From Ruminococcus sp. JC304 (GTDB lineage Bacteria; Bacillota; Clostridia; Lachnospirales; Lachnospiraceae), in assembly GCA_000285855.2 (NCBI GenBank), contig HE978651.1, forward strand, positions 2,499,290-2,563,289: DNA of 64,000 nt, read 5' to 3'. Below, piece after piece: positions 23,506 to 32,232 of the stretch (position 1 is the first letter of the stretch; each line of letters starts with the position of its first letter). Made by a program: the position numbers and the translations under genes. The notes below the pieces were generated by a model that ran no database searches, was not told the origin of the DNA, and was given only the letters and a program-made list of their open reading frames with translations.

Positions 23506-23506
23506 A

Positions 23507-24229
23507 TTATCCCCTTACAAATCTGTGGTATACATACTCATTTGCTTCTTTTTCCTGACTGTCATCCAGCGGTGCAAGTTCTATCTTTTTCCCATACTTC
23601 TGTTCCAGCGCATGGCTGATCAGCCAGTCTGCAAGCTGTGGATTTTTGGGCAGAAGAGGTCCGTGAAGATAGGTTCCAATCACATTTTTATATACAACGC
23701 CCTCATATCCTGATTTTCCGTCATTTCCTGCACCATATAAAACCTTTCCCAAGGGCTTATTCTCTTTAATATAGGTTCTTCCTCCATGATTCTCAAAACC
23801 TACAATAGGCATATCAAACAGATCGCTTTGCAGTACGATATTATCAATCAGACGTCCTTCTCCCTGCTCTGTGTACAGATCTACCAATTCCAGTCCCTTC
23901 ATGGTTCCCTGCTCTGTTTTATAATAATTTCCCAGAAGTTGATAACCACCACAAATTGCGATCACAACTCCATAATTCTCTACATAGGCTTTAAAATCCT
24001 TCTGAATTTCCTTAAGCTTTTCGCATACCAGCATCTGTTCACGGTCGGAACCTCCGCCCAGCAGCACAATGTCCAGCTTTGAAAAATCAATTTCATCCTC
24101 CAGTTCAAAGGGAATAGTCTCGGCCTCAATTCCACGCCACTGACATCTCTTCATCAGACATTGGATATTTCCTCTGTCCCCGTACAGATTCAGAAGATCC
24201 GGATATAAATGCCCTATTGTAATTTTCAT
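23507..24229 (-). CDS. gatD: Lipid II isoglutaminyl synthase, glutaminase subunit
   Basis: With MurT it amidates the D-glutamate of lipid II to D-isoglutamine. The 240-aa CobB/CobQ-type glutamine amidotransferase has the nucleophile Cys93 in VIAICGGYQLLG and the downstream catalytic His in GTYLHGPLLPKNPQLADWL. GHLYPDLLNLYGDRGNI at the N-terminus is typical of GatD. Its ATG overlaps the murT stop by 4 bp, reflecting the obligate complex. Acts at the inner face of the membrane. Confidence 0.94.
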   Translation of the reverse strand: MKITIGHLYPDLLNLYGDRGNIQCLMKRCQWRGIEAETIPFELEDEIDFSKLDIVLLGGGSDREQMLVCEKLKEIQKDFKAYVENYGVVIAICGGYQLLGNYYKTEQGTMKGLELVDLYTEQGEGRLIDNIVLQSDLFDMPIVGFENHGGRTYIKENKPLGKVLYGAGNDGKSGYEGVVYKNVIGTYLHGPLLPKNPQLADWLISHALEQKYGKKIELAPLDDSQEKEANEYVYHRFVRG

Positions 24230-25563
24230 GATTTCTCACCCTCCAGCTTCTTCAGAATATTCCTGGTACTGAACAATGCGGTGTAATTTACCAGTACATA
24301 CAGATTTCCTACTCCATCTTTTACACGGTCACGGATTGCCTTCTCCACATCTCCCTCCAGAATAGAAGGGATATCCACATATTTCAGACGGAGACGCATA
24401 TCCTGACAACGGATACCACTGACTGTAATTGATCGGATGCTCTCCTCACCCAGAAGATCAAAATCCACATCCCACAGCCAGGAAATATCTGTCCCGTCCT
24501 GGGCATTATCATTAATAGCAATTATGATGTCCTTAGGTGATTTGTCCTGCATCACAGCAGAAATATTCTGGTTAAATCCTGCCGGATTTTTTGCAAGATT
24601 CAAGGTAACTCCGGTTCCCATGATTCGGAATTGCTCCATTCTGCCGTTTTCAGGATTAAATTTCTGAAGCATATCCTGGAAATGATCTCCCGCAAATCCT
24701 GCTGTACGTACTGCGGCATAAGCAGCCAGAATATTATATACATTATAAAAGCCCTTATAATTGGCAACTATATGCTTATCCTCCACCCGGAAACTTAACT
24801 GATCTCCCACCTTTACATCCTCAGCATCAAAGTTAAGCTCAGGTCTTGCAAAACCACATTTCGGACAGTGATAGTCCCCTAACTGGCTGTAATGATAGAA
24901 ACCATACTCCAGTTTCTCTCCACAGCGTTTACAGAAACGTCCCTCTCGTATCTCATTAGCTGCAGATTGTATCACAGGTTTGCTGATTCCATAAGTAACA
25001 TAGGGGTTTCCGGCATCCATAGCCAGGTAGGCTGACAGGGCATCATCACCATTGACAATGATCTTCATGTCCGGAATCTTCTGCATCATTTCCTCCAGGA
25101 TCTTCATTGTAATATCAATCTCACCATAACGATCCAGCTGATCCCGGAACAGATTTGTCAAAAGCATATAGTCCGGTTTGATCCGTGGGAAAATATGTCT
25201 GGTTGATGCTTCATCTGACTCAATACATGCATAATCTGCATCAATCTTTCCATTCCATTTCGCAGCAAGTACAAAAGCTGCCACTACTCCATTTAACATA
25301 TTCGAACCTGTATGGTTACAGATTACCTTCTGCCCTTCAGCCTCCAGAGCTGCACAGAGCATATTATTGGTTGTGGTTTTTCCATTGGTTCCACAGGTTG
25401 CAAAAATGCCCTTGCGCACCTGAGAGGAAAGCTGTTCCAGAATATCCGGGCAGATACCCAGCGCGATCTTACCAGCCCAGGTCACCCCCTGCCTTCCCAT
25501 TTTCTTACAGATGTATCCTGCCAGTTTTGCTGCGGTCACAGCAATCATCACTCTAATTTTCAT
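24226..25563 (-). CDS. murT: Lipid II isoglutaminyl synthase, Mur ligase-like subunit
   Basis: ATP-dependent Mur-ligase subunit of the MurT/GatD complex (DUF1727 at the C-terminus). The 445-aa protein has the P-loop GTNGKTTTNN at about 58-67, the family zinc ribbon with two Cys-x-x-Cys pairs (CKRCGEKLEYGFYH... and CPKCGF) inserted in the central domain, and NPAGFNQNISAVMQ, a MurT hallmark. Overlaps gatD by 4 bp and the upstream GDPD-like gene by 11 bp, so all are one operon. Confidence 0.95.
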   Translation of the reverse strand: MKIRVMIAVTAAKLAGYICKKMGRQGVTWAGKIALGICPDILEQLSSQVRKGIFATCGTNGKTTTNNMLCAALEAEGQKVICNHTGSNMLNGVVAAFVLAAKWNGKIDADYACIESDEASTRHIFPRIKPDYMLLTNLFRDQLDRYGEIDITMKILEEMMQKIPDMKIIVNGDDALSAYLAMDAGNPYVTYGISKPVIQSAANEIREGRFCKRCGEKLEYGFYHYSQLGDYHCPKCGFARPELNFDAEDVKVGDQLSFRVEDKHIVANYKGFYNVYNILAAYAAVRTAGFAGDHFQDMLQKFNPENGRMEQFRIMGTGVTLNLAKNPAGFNQNISAVMQDKSPKDIIIAINDNAQDGTDISWLWDVDFDLLGEESIRSITVSGIRCQDMRLRLKYVDIPSILEGDVEKAIRDRVKDGVGNLYVLVNYTALFSTRNILKKLEGEKS

Positions 25564-26467
25564 GTTTATCTATATCCTTTTTATCCAAATTCAGATCTCT
25601 GTCCTGAAGATAATCGGAACATATGCCGGCAGCACCTTTCTGCATATATTCTTTTGCTTCCTTCAGATCATTTACAGTATAAATATAAAGCTTTATTCCC
25701 TTTTTGTCAAAAATATCCTGCACATCTTCACTCCAGTATTTGTAATATACGGTAGCTGCAGGAATCCCTTTTTCCTTGCAAAAAGCAGCAATTTCCTTCA
25801 GATCCTTTACAGAATATTCCTGCCACAGAGAATAGATATAAGTTGGGAAATTATAAAGCAGTGCAGTTCCTGCAAACATGGGCTGGGTATAAATCTCAGG
25901 TATGATCTGATCCAACACTTCCTCTGCTCCCGCAGCCTCCGCGATTTCCAGATAGTCTGCATAATCCTCCACTGTGGTCTGATAGCTTCTCACCGAATAC
26001 TGTTTGGAATCCAGCATCACAAATGCGTCCGGATAGTTTTTCAACAGCTTCAGAAAATCTGCCAGGGTCATAGGTGTATATTTTCCATAGATAGGACTGG
26101 AAAGAAATTCTGCTTCAGAAAGAACTTTTGCCTTATCCCCTTCCCACTGTCCCATAGACTGTGTCCAACTGTGGCGGCATACCCAGACGCCATCAGAAGT
26201 CTTTGTCAGGTCTACCTCAAACAGTCTGCATCCCATCTGATAACTGGCCAGAAAACTTTCCTTTGTGTTCAGATAGGTCTTGTCCCCGATTCCTCCCAGT
26301 GCATGTGCCACAGTTCTATAATTCTCCCAGGAAAAAGCCGGTGTAGTTACAGAAGCAGGAAATACTTCCTGCCCCCACAAAAAAGCTGCAATCCCCATCA
26401 TCTCCAAAAAAAGAAGCAGCATTCGGCCAAATATTCCTGCTTTACTTTTCTTCTTATCTTGTTTCAA
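25553..26467 (-). CDS. Membrane-anchored GDPD-like phosphodiesterase
   Basis: The 304-aa protein has an N-terminal membrane anchor (residues 13-33) and an extracellular glycerophosphodiester phosphodiesterase/PLC-like TIM barrel: VAHALGG, LNTKESFLASYQMGCRLFEV, DLTKTSDGVWVCRHSW, MTLADFLKLLKNYPDAFVMLD and YTVNDLKEAKEYMQKGAAGI. The classic His-Arg-Gly and His-Asp motifs read HALGG and HSW, so activity or substrate may differ from standard GlpQ; the Glu-x-Asp metal pair is kept. First gene of the unit with murT and gatD. A role in teichoic-acid or lipid turnover is an inference from context. Confidence 0.85.
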   Translation of the reverse strand: MKQDKKKSKAGIFGRMLLLFLEMMGIAAFLWGQEVFPASVTTPAFSWENYRTVAHALGGIGDKTYLNTKESFLASYQMGCRLFEVDLTKTSDGVWVCRHSWTQSMGQWEGDKAKVLSEAEFLSSPIYGKYTPMTLADFLKLLKNYPDAFVMLDSKQYSVRSYQTTVEDYADYLEIAEAAGAEEVLDQIIPEIYTQPMFAGTALLYNFPTYIYSLWQEYSVKDLKEIAAFCKEKGIPAATVYYKYWSEDVQDIFDKKGIKLYIYTVNDLKEAKEYMQKGAAGICSDYLQDRDLNLDKKDIDKHEN

Positions 26468-26622
26468 TTATGTTCTCCTGATCACAGGTTCCTATGCATT
26501 TTCCCCTGCGATCTTCACTTATGTATTTTATAAAGATCTGCTAAATAGTATAAATCATTGTTCTCTACGATTTTACGCTATCCTCATCTAATAATCAAGG
26601 AGAAAATTATTCCTACAAATTT

Positions 26623-26664
26623 TTATGTTATAGGAAATTACTCTGTAATATGCCTATAACATAA
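26623..26664. repeat. 42-bp palindromic repeat, copy 2
   Basis: TTATGTTATAGG at the left and CCTATAACATAA at the right form a near-perfect 12-bp inverted repeat around an 18-nt core with GAAATTACTC. Same length and core as copy 1 at 8025-8066. It follows the T-run of the rplQ operon terminator. Confidence 0.75.
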
Positions 26665-26705
26665 AAAAGCTGTATATACATGGCTTACGCCACATATATA
26701 CAGCT
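26663..26705 (-). terminator. Terminator of the rpmJ-rplQ operon
   Basis: AGCTGTATATA-TGTGGC and GCCA-TGTATATACAGCT form a long stem with a TTAC-type loop, followed by TTTTTT on the minus strand, 23 bp after the rplQ stop. Confidence 0.93.
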
Positions 26706-26727
26706 CTGTTTTTGGAAATTTAAGCAA

Positions 26728-27264
26728 TTATACTAACTCGATGAGTACTTCCATTGCTGCATCACCTTTACGTGGTCCGATCTTTACGATTCTTGTGTAA
26801 CCACCGTTACGGTCAGCATATTTTGGAGCGATCTCTTCGAACATTTTAGCAACCATATCTACGTCTTTTGTGTTTTTCTTTCTTCCAGCGCCCTTTGCAG
26901 GTACTTCTTTAACTGGATAGAAAACTTTCATCATCTGACGACGAGCATGAAGTCTGGAAGGAGCATCTTTCTTGATCTCTTTCTGAACTTCATCGTATAC
27001 AGTTTTCTTCTTTCCGTCAACAACTTCTTTCACTCTCTTGCCTTCAGCATCTTTACGTGCAACTTTAGCAGTTACAGTAACAGTTTCAAAGTTATCTTTT
27101 TCGCGAACAGCCATAGCTACCAGGCCCTCTGCGATTTTACGGATTTCTTTTGCTTTAGCTTCTGTGGTAACGATTTTTCCATGATATAAAAGGCTTGTTA
27201 CCTGGCTTCTCAGTAATGCTTTTCTCTGATCAGAAGTTCTGCTTAATTTTCTATATTTTGCCAT
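26728..27264 (-). CDS. rplQ: 50S ribosomal protein L17 (long form)
   Basis: Large-subunit protein near the exit tunnel. The start at 27264 (MAKYRKLSRTSDQRKALLRS) lies behind GGAGG; the longer frame upstream is not L17. At 178 aa it is well above the usual 115-130: the core is interrupted after VTVTAKVARK by about 55 extra basic residues (EGKRVKEVVDGKKKTVYDEV onward) before the C-terminal RNGGYTRIVKIGPRKGDAA. Long L17 variants are known in Lachnospiraceae. Last gene of the alpha operon. Confidence 0.95.
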   Translation of the reverse strand: MAKYRKLSRTSDQRKALLRSQVTSLLYHGKIVTTEAKAKEIRKIAEGLVAMAVREKDNFETVTVTAKVARKDAEGKRVKEVVDGKKKTVYDEVQKEIKKDAPSRLHARRQMMKVFYPVKEVPAKGAGRKKNTKDVDMVAKMFEEIAPKYADRNGGYTRIVKIGPRKGDAAMEVLIELV

Positions 27265-27366
27265 TTGATTTTCCTCCATCTGTGGGACAGCCGGACACGC
27301 TTGTTCGGTCTTACTGTCCGGCTGCTTAGGCATTCCCACCGTATAATCTCTTCGTTAGGGGAGTTC

Positions 27367-28326
27367 TTACTCTTCTGTTGGCTGAAGCTGTAATCCCAGC
27401 TCTTTCAGTTTTGCAAGAACCTCTTCTAATGACTTGCGACCCAGGTTACGAACCTTCATCATATCATCAGAAGTCTTGTTACATAATTCTTCAACTGTAT
27501 TAATTCCGGCTCTCTTCAAGCAGTTATAGGAACGAACTGATAACTCAAGTTCATCAATGCTCATTTCCAGAACTTTTTCTTTTTCATTGTCTTCTTTCTC
27601 GATCATAACCTCAGCGGTCTTTGCATTCTCGGAAAGATCAATGAAAAGGCTTAAGTGCTCGCTTAATACTTTTGCTGCAAGGCTTACTGCCTCATCCGGA
27701 TCCAGTGTACCATTTGTATACACATCCAGTGTCAGCTTATCATAATCAGTTACCTGACCAACACGGGTATTCTCTACACTCATATTTACTCTGTCAACCG
27801 GTGTATAAATGGAATCCACTGCAAGTACACCAATCGGCATATCATCAGATTTACCCTTTTCAGCACTGATATATCCACGACCCTTTGTAATAGTAAGCTC
27901 CATAGCCAGTCTGCAGTCTTTACCACCATTTAAGGTAGCGATCACCTGATCCGGATTCATGATCTCGATATCCTGGTCAGCCTGAATTTCTGCTGCAGTT
28001 ACCACACCGGAACCTTCACACTCAATGTATGCTGTTTTCGGCTCATTATCTGTACTGTGGTTCTTGATCGCAAGGCTCTTCAGATTCATGATGATTTCGC
28101 TCACGTCCTCTTTTACGCCCGGAATAGAGCTGAATTCGTGAAGCACACCATCAATTTTAACCTGGCTTACTGCTGCACCCGGCAGGGAAGACAGCATAAT
28201 TCTTCTTAAAGAATTTCCCAATGTAAGTCCATATCCTCTTTCCAGAGGCTCAACTACAAATCTGCCAAATCTCTTATCTTCGGATAATTCAGTAATCTCG
28301 ATTTTTGGTTTATTAAAATCAAACAC
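27367..28326 (-). CDS. rpoA: RNA polymerase alpha subunit
   Basis: Assembles the core polymerase and, through its C-terminal domain, contacts UP elements and activators. The 319-aa protein has the N-terminal dimerisation domain ([32 protein letters not shown]) and the C-terminal domain ([35 protein letters not shown]) joined by an acidic linker. Normal length. Between rpsD and rplQ, the standard order. Confidence 0.98.
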   Translation of the reverse strand: MFDFNKPKIEITELSEDKRFGRFVVEPLERGYGLTLGNSLRRIMLSSLPGAAVSQVKIDGVLHEFSSIPGVKEDVSEIIMNLKSLAIKNHSTDNEPKTAYIECEGSGVVTAAEIQADQDIEIMNPDQVIATLNGGKDCRLAMELTITKGRGYISAEKGKSDDMPIGVLAVDSIYTPVDRVNMSVENTRVGQVTDYDKLTLDVYTNGTLDPDEAVSLAAKVLSEHLSLFIDLSENAKTAEVMIEKEDNEKEKVLEMSIDELELSVRSYNCLKRAGINTVEELCNKTSDDMMKVRNLGRKSLEEVLAKLKELGLQLQPTEE

Positions 28327-28387
28327 TATAGGGTTCCCTCCTTCTGGGTTAATGAAAGTTTGAGGGTATTAATTATAATCCTATGGA

Positions 28388-28981
28388 TTATTTGGAGTAC
28401 AACTCGACGATAAGCATCTCGTTAACCGGAACATCGATAGCAGCTCTGTTTGGAAGCTCTTTTACAGTTCCTTTCAGGTTTTCCTGATCTACATCGATCC
28501 ATTCTGGAACAAGACGTCCACCTGTTACTTCGAGAACAGCTTTGTATCTCTCAGAACCTTTGGATTTTTCTCTGATTTCGATCTGATCACCAGCTTTTAC
28601 AAGGTAGGAAGGAATGTTTACACATTTTCCGTTTACAAGTACATGCTTGTGGTCAACGATCTGACGAGCTTCTCTTCTTGTTCTTGCAAATCCCATACGG
28701 AATACTACATTGTCAAGTCTGCTCTCCAGCATGATCATCAGGTTTTCACCAGTCTGTCCAGGCATTCTATCAGCTTTGTCATAGTAGTTGTGGAAAGGTT
28801 TTTCCAGAACTCCGTAGATGAATTTTGCTTTCTGTTTTTCTCTTAACTGTAAACCATACTCAGACACTTTACGATTTGCACGTTTTAACTGTCTTGTGGA
28901 TTTTTTGTCAATTCCTAAATAAATCGGATCCAGGCCAAGGGATCTGCATCTTTTCAGAACAGGCACTCTATTTACTGCCAT
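28388..28981 (-). CDS. rpsD: 30S ribosomal protein S4
   Basis: Primary 16S rRNA-binding protein and, in other bacteria, autoregulator of the alpha operon. 197 aa with the S4 RNA-binding domain ([39 protein letters not shown]). It lacks the N-terminal zinc cysteines, beginning [20 protein letters not shown] with only one Cys, so it is the zinc-free type. In the alpha operon between rpsK and rpoA. Confidence 0.97.
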   Translation of the reverse strand: MAVNRVPVLKRCRSLGLDPIYLGIDKKSTRQLKRANRKVSEYGLQLREKQKAKFIYGVLEKPFHNYYDKADRMPGQTGENLMIMLESRLDNVVFRMGFARTRREARQIVDHKHVLVNGKCVNIPSYLVKAGDQIEIREKSKGSERYKAVLEVTGGRLVPEWIDVDQENLKGTVKELPNRAAIDVPVNEMLIVELYSK

Positions 28982-29012
28982 TTCTCAAATACCTCCTAAT
29001 ATTCTAAATCAA

Positions 29013-29408
<396 letters not shown>

Positions 29409-29460
29409 TTTAAAACTAACCTACACTTTCCTGATTATCAAATATATTTGTTACAAAGAA

Positions 29461-29829
29461 TTATTTCTTCTTGTTAGCTACTGTTCTCTTAGGACCTTTA
29501 CGTGTTCTAGCGTTGGTCTTAGTCTTCTGACCACGAACCGGAAGTCCTTTACGATGACGGATACCTCTGTAGCATCCGATTTCCTGCAGTCTCTTAATGT
29601 TGAGGGCGATTTCACGACGAAGGTCACCTTCTACTGTCATTGTTTCATCAATTACTGCGCTCAGTCTCTTTACTTCGTCATCAGTCAGATCTCTGACACG
29701 TGTGTCAGGATTAACCTCAGCCTTTGCAAGAATTTTGTCAGCGCTTGGTCTACCAATACCATAAATATAGGTAAGACCGATTTCAATACGTTTTTCTCTT
29801 GGTAAGTCTACACCAGCTATACGAGCCAT
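29461..29829 (-). CDS. rpsM: 30S ribosomal protein S13
   Basis: Head protein that contacts the large subunit and P-site tRNA. The start at 29829 ([20 protein letters not shown]) follows GGAGG; upstream in-frame codons belong to the leader. 122 aa, with [20 protein letters not shown] and the basic tail [20 protein letters not shown]. Preceded by an unusually long, structured gap after rpmJ. Confidence 0.97.
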   Translation of the reverse strand: MARIAGVDLPREKRIEIGLTYIYGIGRPSADKILAKAEVNPDTRVRDLTDDEVKRLSAVIDETMTVEGDLRREIALNIKRLQEIGCYRGIRHRKGLPVRGQKTKTNARTRKGPKRTVANKKK

Positions 29830-29849
29830 GTACTGTTTCCTCCATTTTC

Positions 29850-30144
29850 TTACTTGAAAGCTTCCATAGTGCCTGTACACCACTTACTGATCCATTTGAT
29901 CCGCAAGGTGAAATGGGGTGCATCTGTCACCTGCTTTCATTATTTCTTAGTTCCTAATTGGGGTGCCTCGGTAAAACACCCAGCTGCAATTGGCGAATAG
30001 CAGCCTTTCCGAATGTTGCGGCCAACGGGCCAACGTTGCCTCTCGGTATTAGGCAATACATGCTAAAACTATTTAAACAGTCTGAACAACCCTTCCGGGT
30101 GTCTCACACTGCAGCCGCACGTTTCACAAACCTGAATCAGTGAA
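29850..30144 (-). other. Structured gap between rpmJ and rpsM
   Basis: No gene. About 300 bp in an otherwise compact operon. On the minus strand there are several possible stems: GGCAACGTTGGCCC with GGCCGCAACATT around 30040-30008, CCAATTGCAGCTGGGTG with CACCCCAATT around 29995-29958, and shorter ones. The region ends before the rpsM ribosome binding site. A ribosomal-protein autoregulatory leader is plausible; I cannot assign a known class. Confidence 0.45.
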
Positions 30145-30258
30145 TCAACCCTGACGCTGTTTGTGTTTTGGATTCTCACAGATAATTCTGATGGATCCTT
30201 TTCTCTTGATGATCTTGCATTTCTCGCAGATCGGCTTTACAGATGATCTTACTTTCAC
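30145..30258 (-). CDS. rpmJ: 50S ribosomal protein L36
   Basis: A 37-aa protein, too short for many gene finders. It starts with GTG (read as Met): [20 protein letters not shown], then [17 protein letters not shown]. The four zinc ligands are Cys11, Cys14, Cys27 and His32, so it is the zinc-binding form. GGAGG lies seven bases before the GTG. It is the first gene after the internal promoter that follows infA. Confidence 0.97.
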   Translation of the reverse strand: MKVRSSVKPICEKCKIIKRKGSIRIICENPKHKQRQG

Positions 30259-30340
30259 TGGAAATCCTCCTTCCGTAAATTCATTAAAATCTGCAGTTTT
30301 GAGCACGCAAAAAGACATACTATCTGCGCGTTCGGCTTAT

Positions 30341-30369
30341 ATAGTATCACAACAAAAAATAAAATGCAA
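30341..30369 (-). promoter_or_regulatory. Promoter of the rpmJ-rpsM-rpsK-rpsD-rpoA-rplQ unit
   Basis: TTGCAT (30369-30364), a 17-bp spacer and TACTAT (30346-30341), within an AT-rich upstream region. The leader can form CGCGCA/TGCGTG. With the terminator after infA this makes the alpha operon partly independent. Confidence 0.8.
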
Positions 30370-30419
30370 GCACTTTTTTGAATAAAATCGCATTTTTCTA
30401 CGTATTTCCTTTACAGCAC

Positions 30420-30452
30420 AAAAAAGAGAACCAGATTTTCTCCAGCTCTCTT
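30420..30452 (-). terminator. Terminator after infA
   Basis: AGAGAGCTGGA pairs with TCTGGTTCTCT (three G-U pairs) and is followed by TTTTTT on the minus strand. It closes the spc part of the ribosomal cluster, probably incompletely. Confidence 0.82.
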
Positions 30453-30485
30453 TCTCATCACTGCACCAAATGCAGTCAATATTTC

Positions 30486-30704
30486 TTATTTATCTCTCCA
30501 GATAATTCTGCCCTTGGACAGATCATACGGAGACAGTTCAATTGTAACTTTATCTCCGGGAAGAATACGGATGAAATTCATACGTAACTTTCCACTGATA
30601 TGTGCAAGCACCACATGTTTGTTCTCCAGTTCCACTTTAAACATCGCATTAGGCAGCTTTTCCAGAACAGTGCCTTCCACTTCAATTACATCTGCTTTTG
30701 ACAT
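30486..30704 (-). CDS. infA: Translation initiation factor IF-1
   Basis: Binds the A site of the 30S subunit during initiation. 72 aa, S1-type OB fold: [20 protein letters not shown], then [20 protein letters not shown] and [13 protein letters not shown]. Normal length. 25 bp downstream of map in the spc operon. Confidence 0.98.
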   Translation of the reverse strand: MSKADVIEVEGTVLEKLPNAMFKVELENKHVVLAHISGKLRMNFIRILPGDKVTIELSPYDLSKGRIIWRDK

Positions 30705-30729
30705 TTTAAACCTCCTGTATGTCGTCCAA

Positions 30730-31485
30730 TTATTTCGTAAGAGTCAGAATCTCCGGATCTCCGTCTGTAATAAGAATCGTATTCTCATAGTGAGCAGAAA
30801 GAGAACCATCCATAGTTACAACTGTCCACTCATCATCCAGCCATGCCACATCTGCTCGTCCCAGATTGATCATAGGCTCTACAGCAAGTGTCATACCCGG
30901 CATCAGACGGACTCCTCTTCTCTTCTGCGGAAAATTAGGGATCTGCGGATCCTCATGAAGGTGAGTGCCGATTCCATGTCCAACCAGGTCACGGACAATT
31001 CCGTAATGATATTTGGCAGCATGAGCACCAATCGCTTTGGAAATATCATTCAGATGATTTCCTGCACGTGCGACCTTAAGTCCTTCAAAGAAACACTCTC
31101 TGGTCACATCCATCAGCTTACGTGCCTCCGGTGAAACCTCACCGACAGCATAAGTTCTCGCTGCATCAGAATGATACCCCTTATAAATAAGACCGGCATC
31201 AATCTTTACAAGGTCTCCCTCCTGAATGATCTTCTCTTCAGACGGGATTCCATGAACTACCTCATCATTCAGGCTGATACAGAATGATCCGGGAAATCCT
31301 CCGTAGTTCAGGAAATTCGGGATGCAGCCCATATCACGTATCATCTGTTCTCCGATACGGTCAATCTCCTTGGTGCTCACTCCCGGTTTAATGTACGGGA
31401 TCAGTCCATCGTGCACTTTCTCAAGCAGATGTCCTGCCTCTCTCATAAGTTCAATTTCATGTTCTGTCTTGATAGAAACCGACAT
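30730..31485 (-). CDS. map: Methionine aminopeptidase, type I
   Basis: Removes the initiator methionine from nascent proteins. The 251-aa enzyme has the metal-ligand set of the pita-bread fold: the Asp in [18 protein letters not shown], the His in [16 protein letters not shown], the Glu in [12 protein letters not shown] and a C-terminal Glu in [10 protein letters not shown]. No N-terminal zinc-finger extension. Standard place between adk and infA. Confidence 0.97.
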   Translation of the reverse strand: MSVSIKTEHEIELMREAGHLLEKVHDGLIPYIKPGVSTKEIDRIGEQMIRDMGCIPNFLNYGGFPGSFCISLNDEVVHGIPSEEKIIQEGDLVKIDAGLIYKGYHSDAARTYAVGEVSPEARKLMDVTRECFFEGLKVARAGNHLNDISKAIGAHAAKYHYGIVRDLVGHGIGTHLHEDPQIPNFPQKRRGVRLMPGMTLAVEPMINLGRADVAWLDDEWTVVTMDGSLSAHYENTILITDGDPEILTLTK

Positions 31486-31517
31486 TTTACCTCCAGATGG
31501 TGTTTAAAAACACCCGA

Positions 31518-32162
31518 TTACTCTCCCAGGATGGCAACAATATCTGCAAATACCTCTTCCAGATCCTTTGTGCCATCTACTGATTTTAAAATTCCCTCTT
31601 TAGTATAATAATCGATCAGCGGCTGTGTCTGCTCATGGTATACATTCAGACGTTTCTGAACTGTTTCAGGCTGGTCATCATCACGAAGCACCAGTTTCTC
31701 TCCACAGGTATCACAAACACCCTCAACCTTCGGTGCTGCATGCACTACGTGATAAGTAGCACCACATTTCAGGCAGGCACGTCTTCCGGACATACGGTTT
31801 ACAATATTGGAATCCGGAACATCCACATCGATTGCATAATCCACTTTACTTCCCAGTTTGTTCAGAGCTTCTGTTAAACACTCTGCCTGAGGAATTGTTC
31901 TTGGAAAACCATCCAGTACATAGCCATTTACTGCATCCGGCTGCTGTATTCTGTCCACAACCAGGTCGCAGGTCAGTTCATCAGGTACAAGAAGTCCCTG
32001 ATCCATATAAGTTTTTGCTTTTTTACCAAGCTCTGTTCCATTTTTAATGTTTGCGCGGAAAATATCTCCAGTAGAAATGTGCGGAATCTGATATTTCGCA
32101 GCAATTTTCTTCGCCTGAGTTCCTTTTCCTGCTCCCGGTGCACCCAACATAATGATTTTCAT
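31518..32162 (-). CDS. adk: Adenylate kinase
   Basis: Interconverts ATP, ADP and AMP. 214 aa: P-loop [10 protein letters not shown] at 7-16, AMP-binding region, [13 protein letters not shown], and a LID domain with four zinc cysteines (CLKCGATYH and CDTCGEKL), as in Gram-positive zinc-type kinases. Between secY and map in the spc operon. Confidence 0.98.
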   Translation of the reverse strand: MKIIMLGAPGAGKGTQAKKIAAKYQIPHISTGDIFRANIKNGTELGKKAKTYMDQGLLVPDELTCDLVVDRIQQPDAVNGYVLDGFPRTIPQAECLTEALNKLGSKVDYAIDVDVPDSNIVNRMSGRRACLKCGATYHVVHAAPKVEGVCDTCGEKLVLRDDDQPETVQKRLNVYHEQTQPLIDYYTKEGILKSVDGTKDLEEVFADIVAILGE

Positions 32163-32232
32163 AAGATAATACCCTCCGTTTTCTTTTTTAGCAAATCAAG
32201 GCTGTGATGCAATGCACCACAACCTCTCATTT

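Noticed and set aside
25511-26533. 340-codon plus-strand open frame over the murT/GDPD genes
   Set aside because: Shadow of two well-supported minus-strand genes; no family features.
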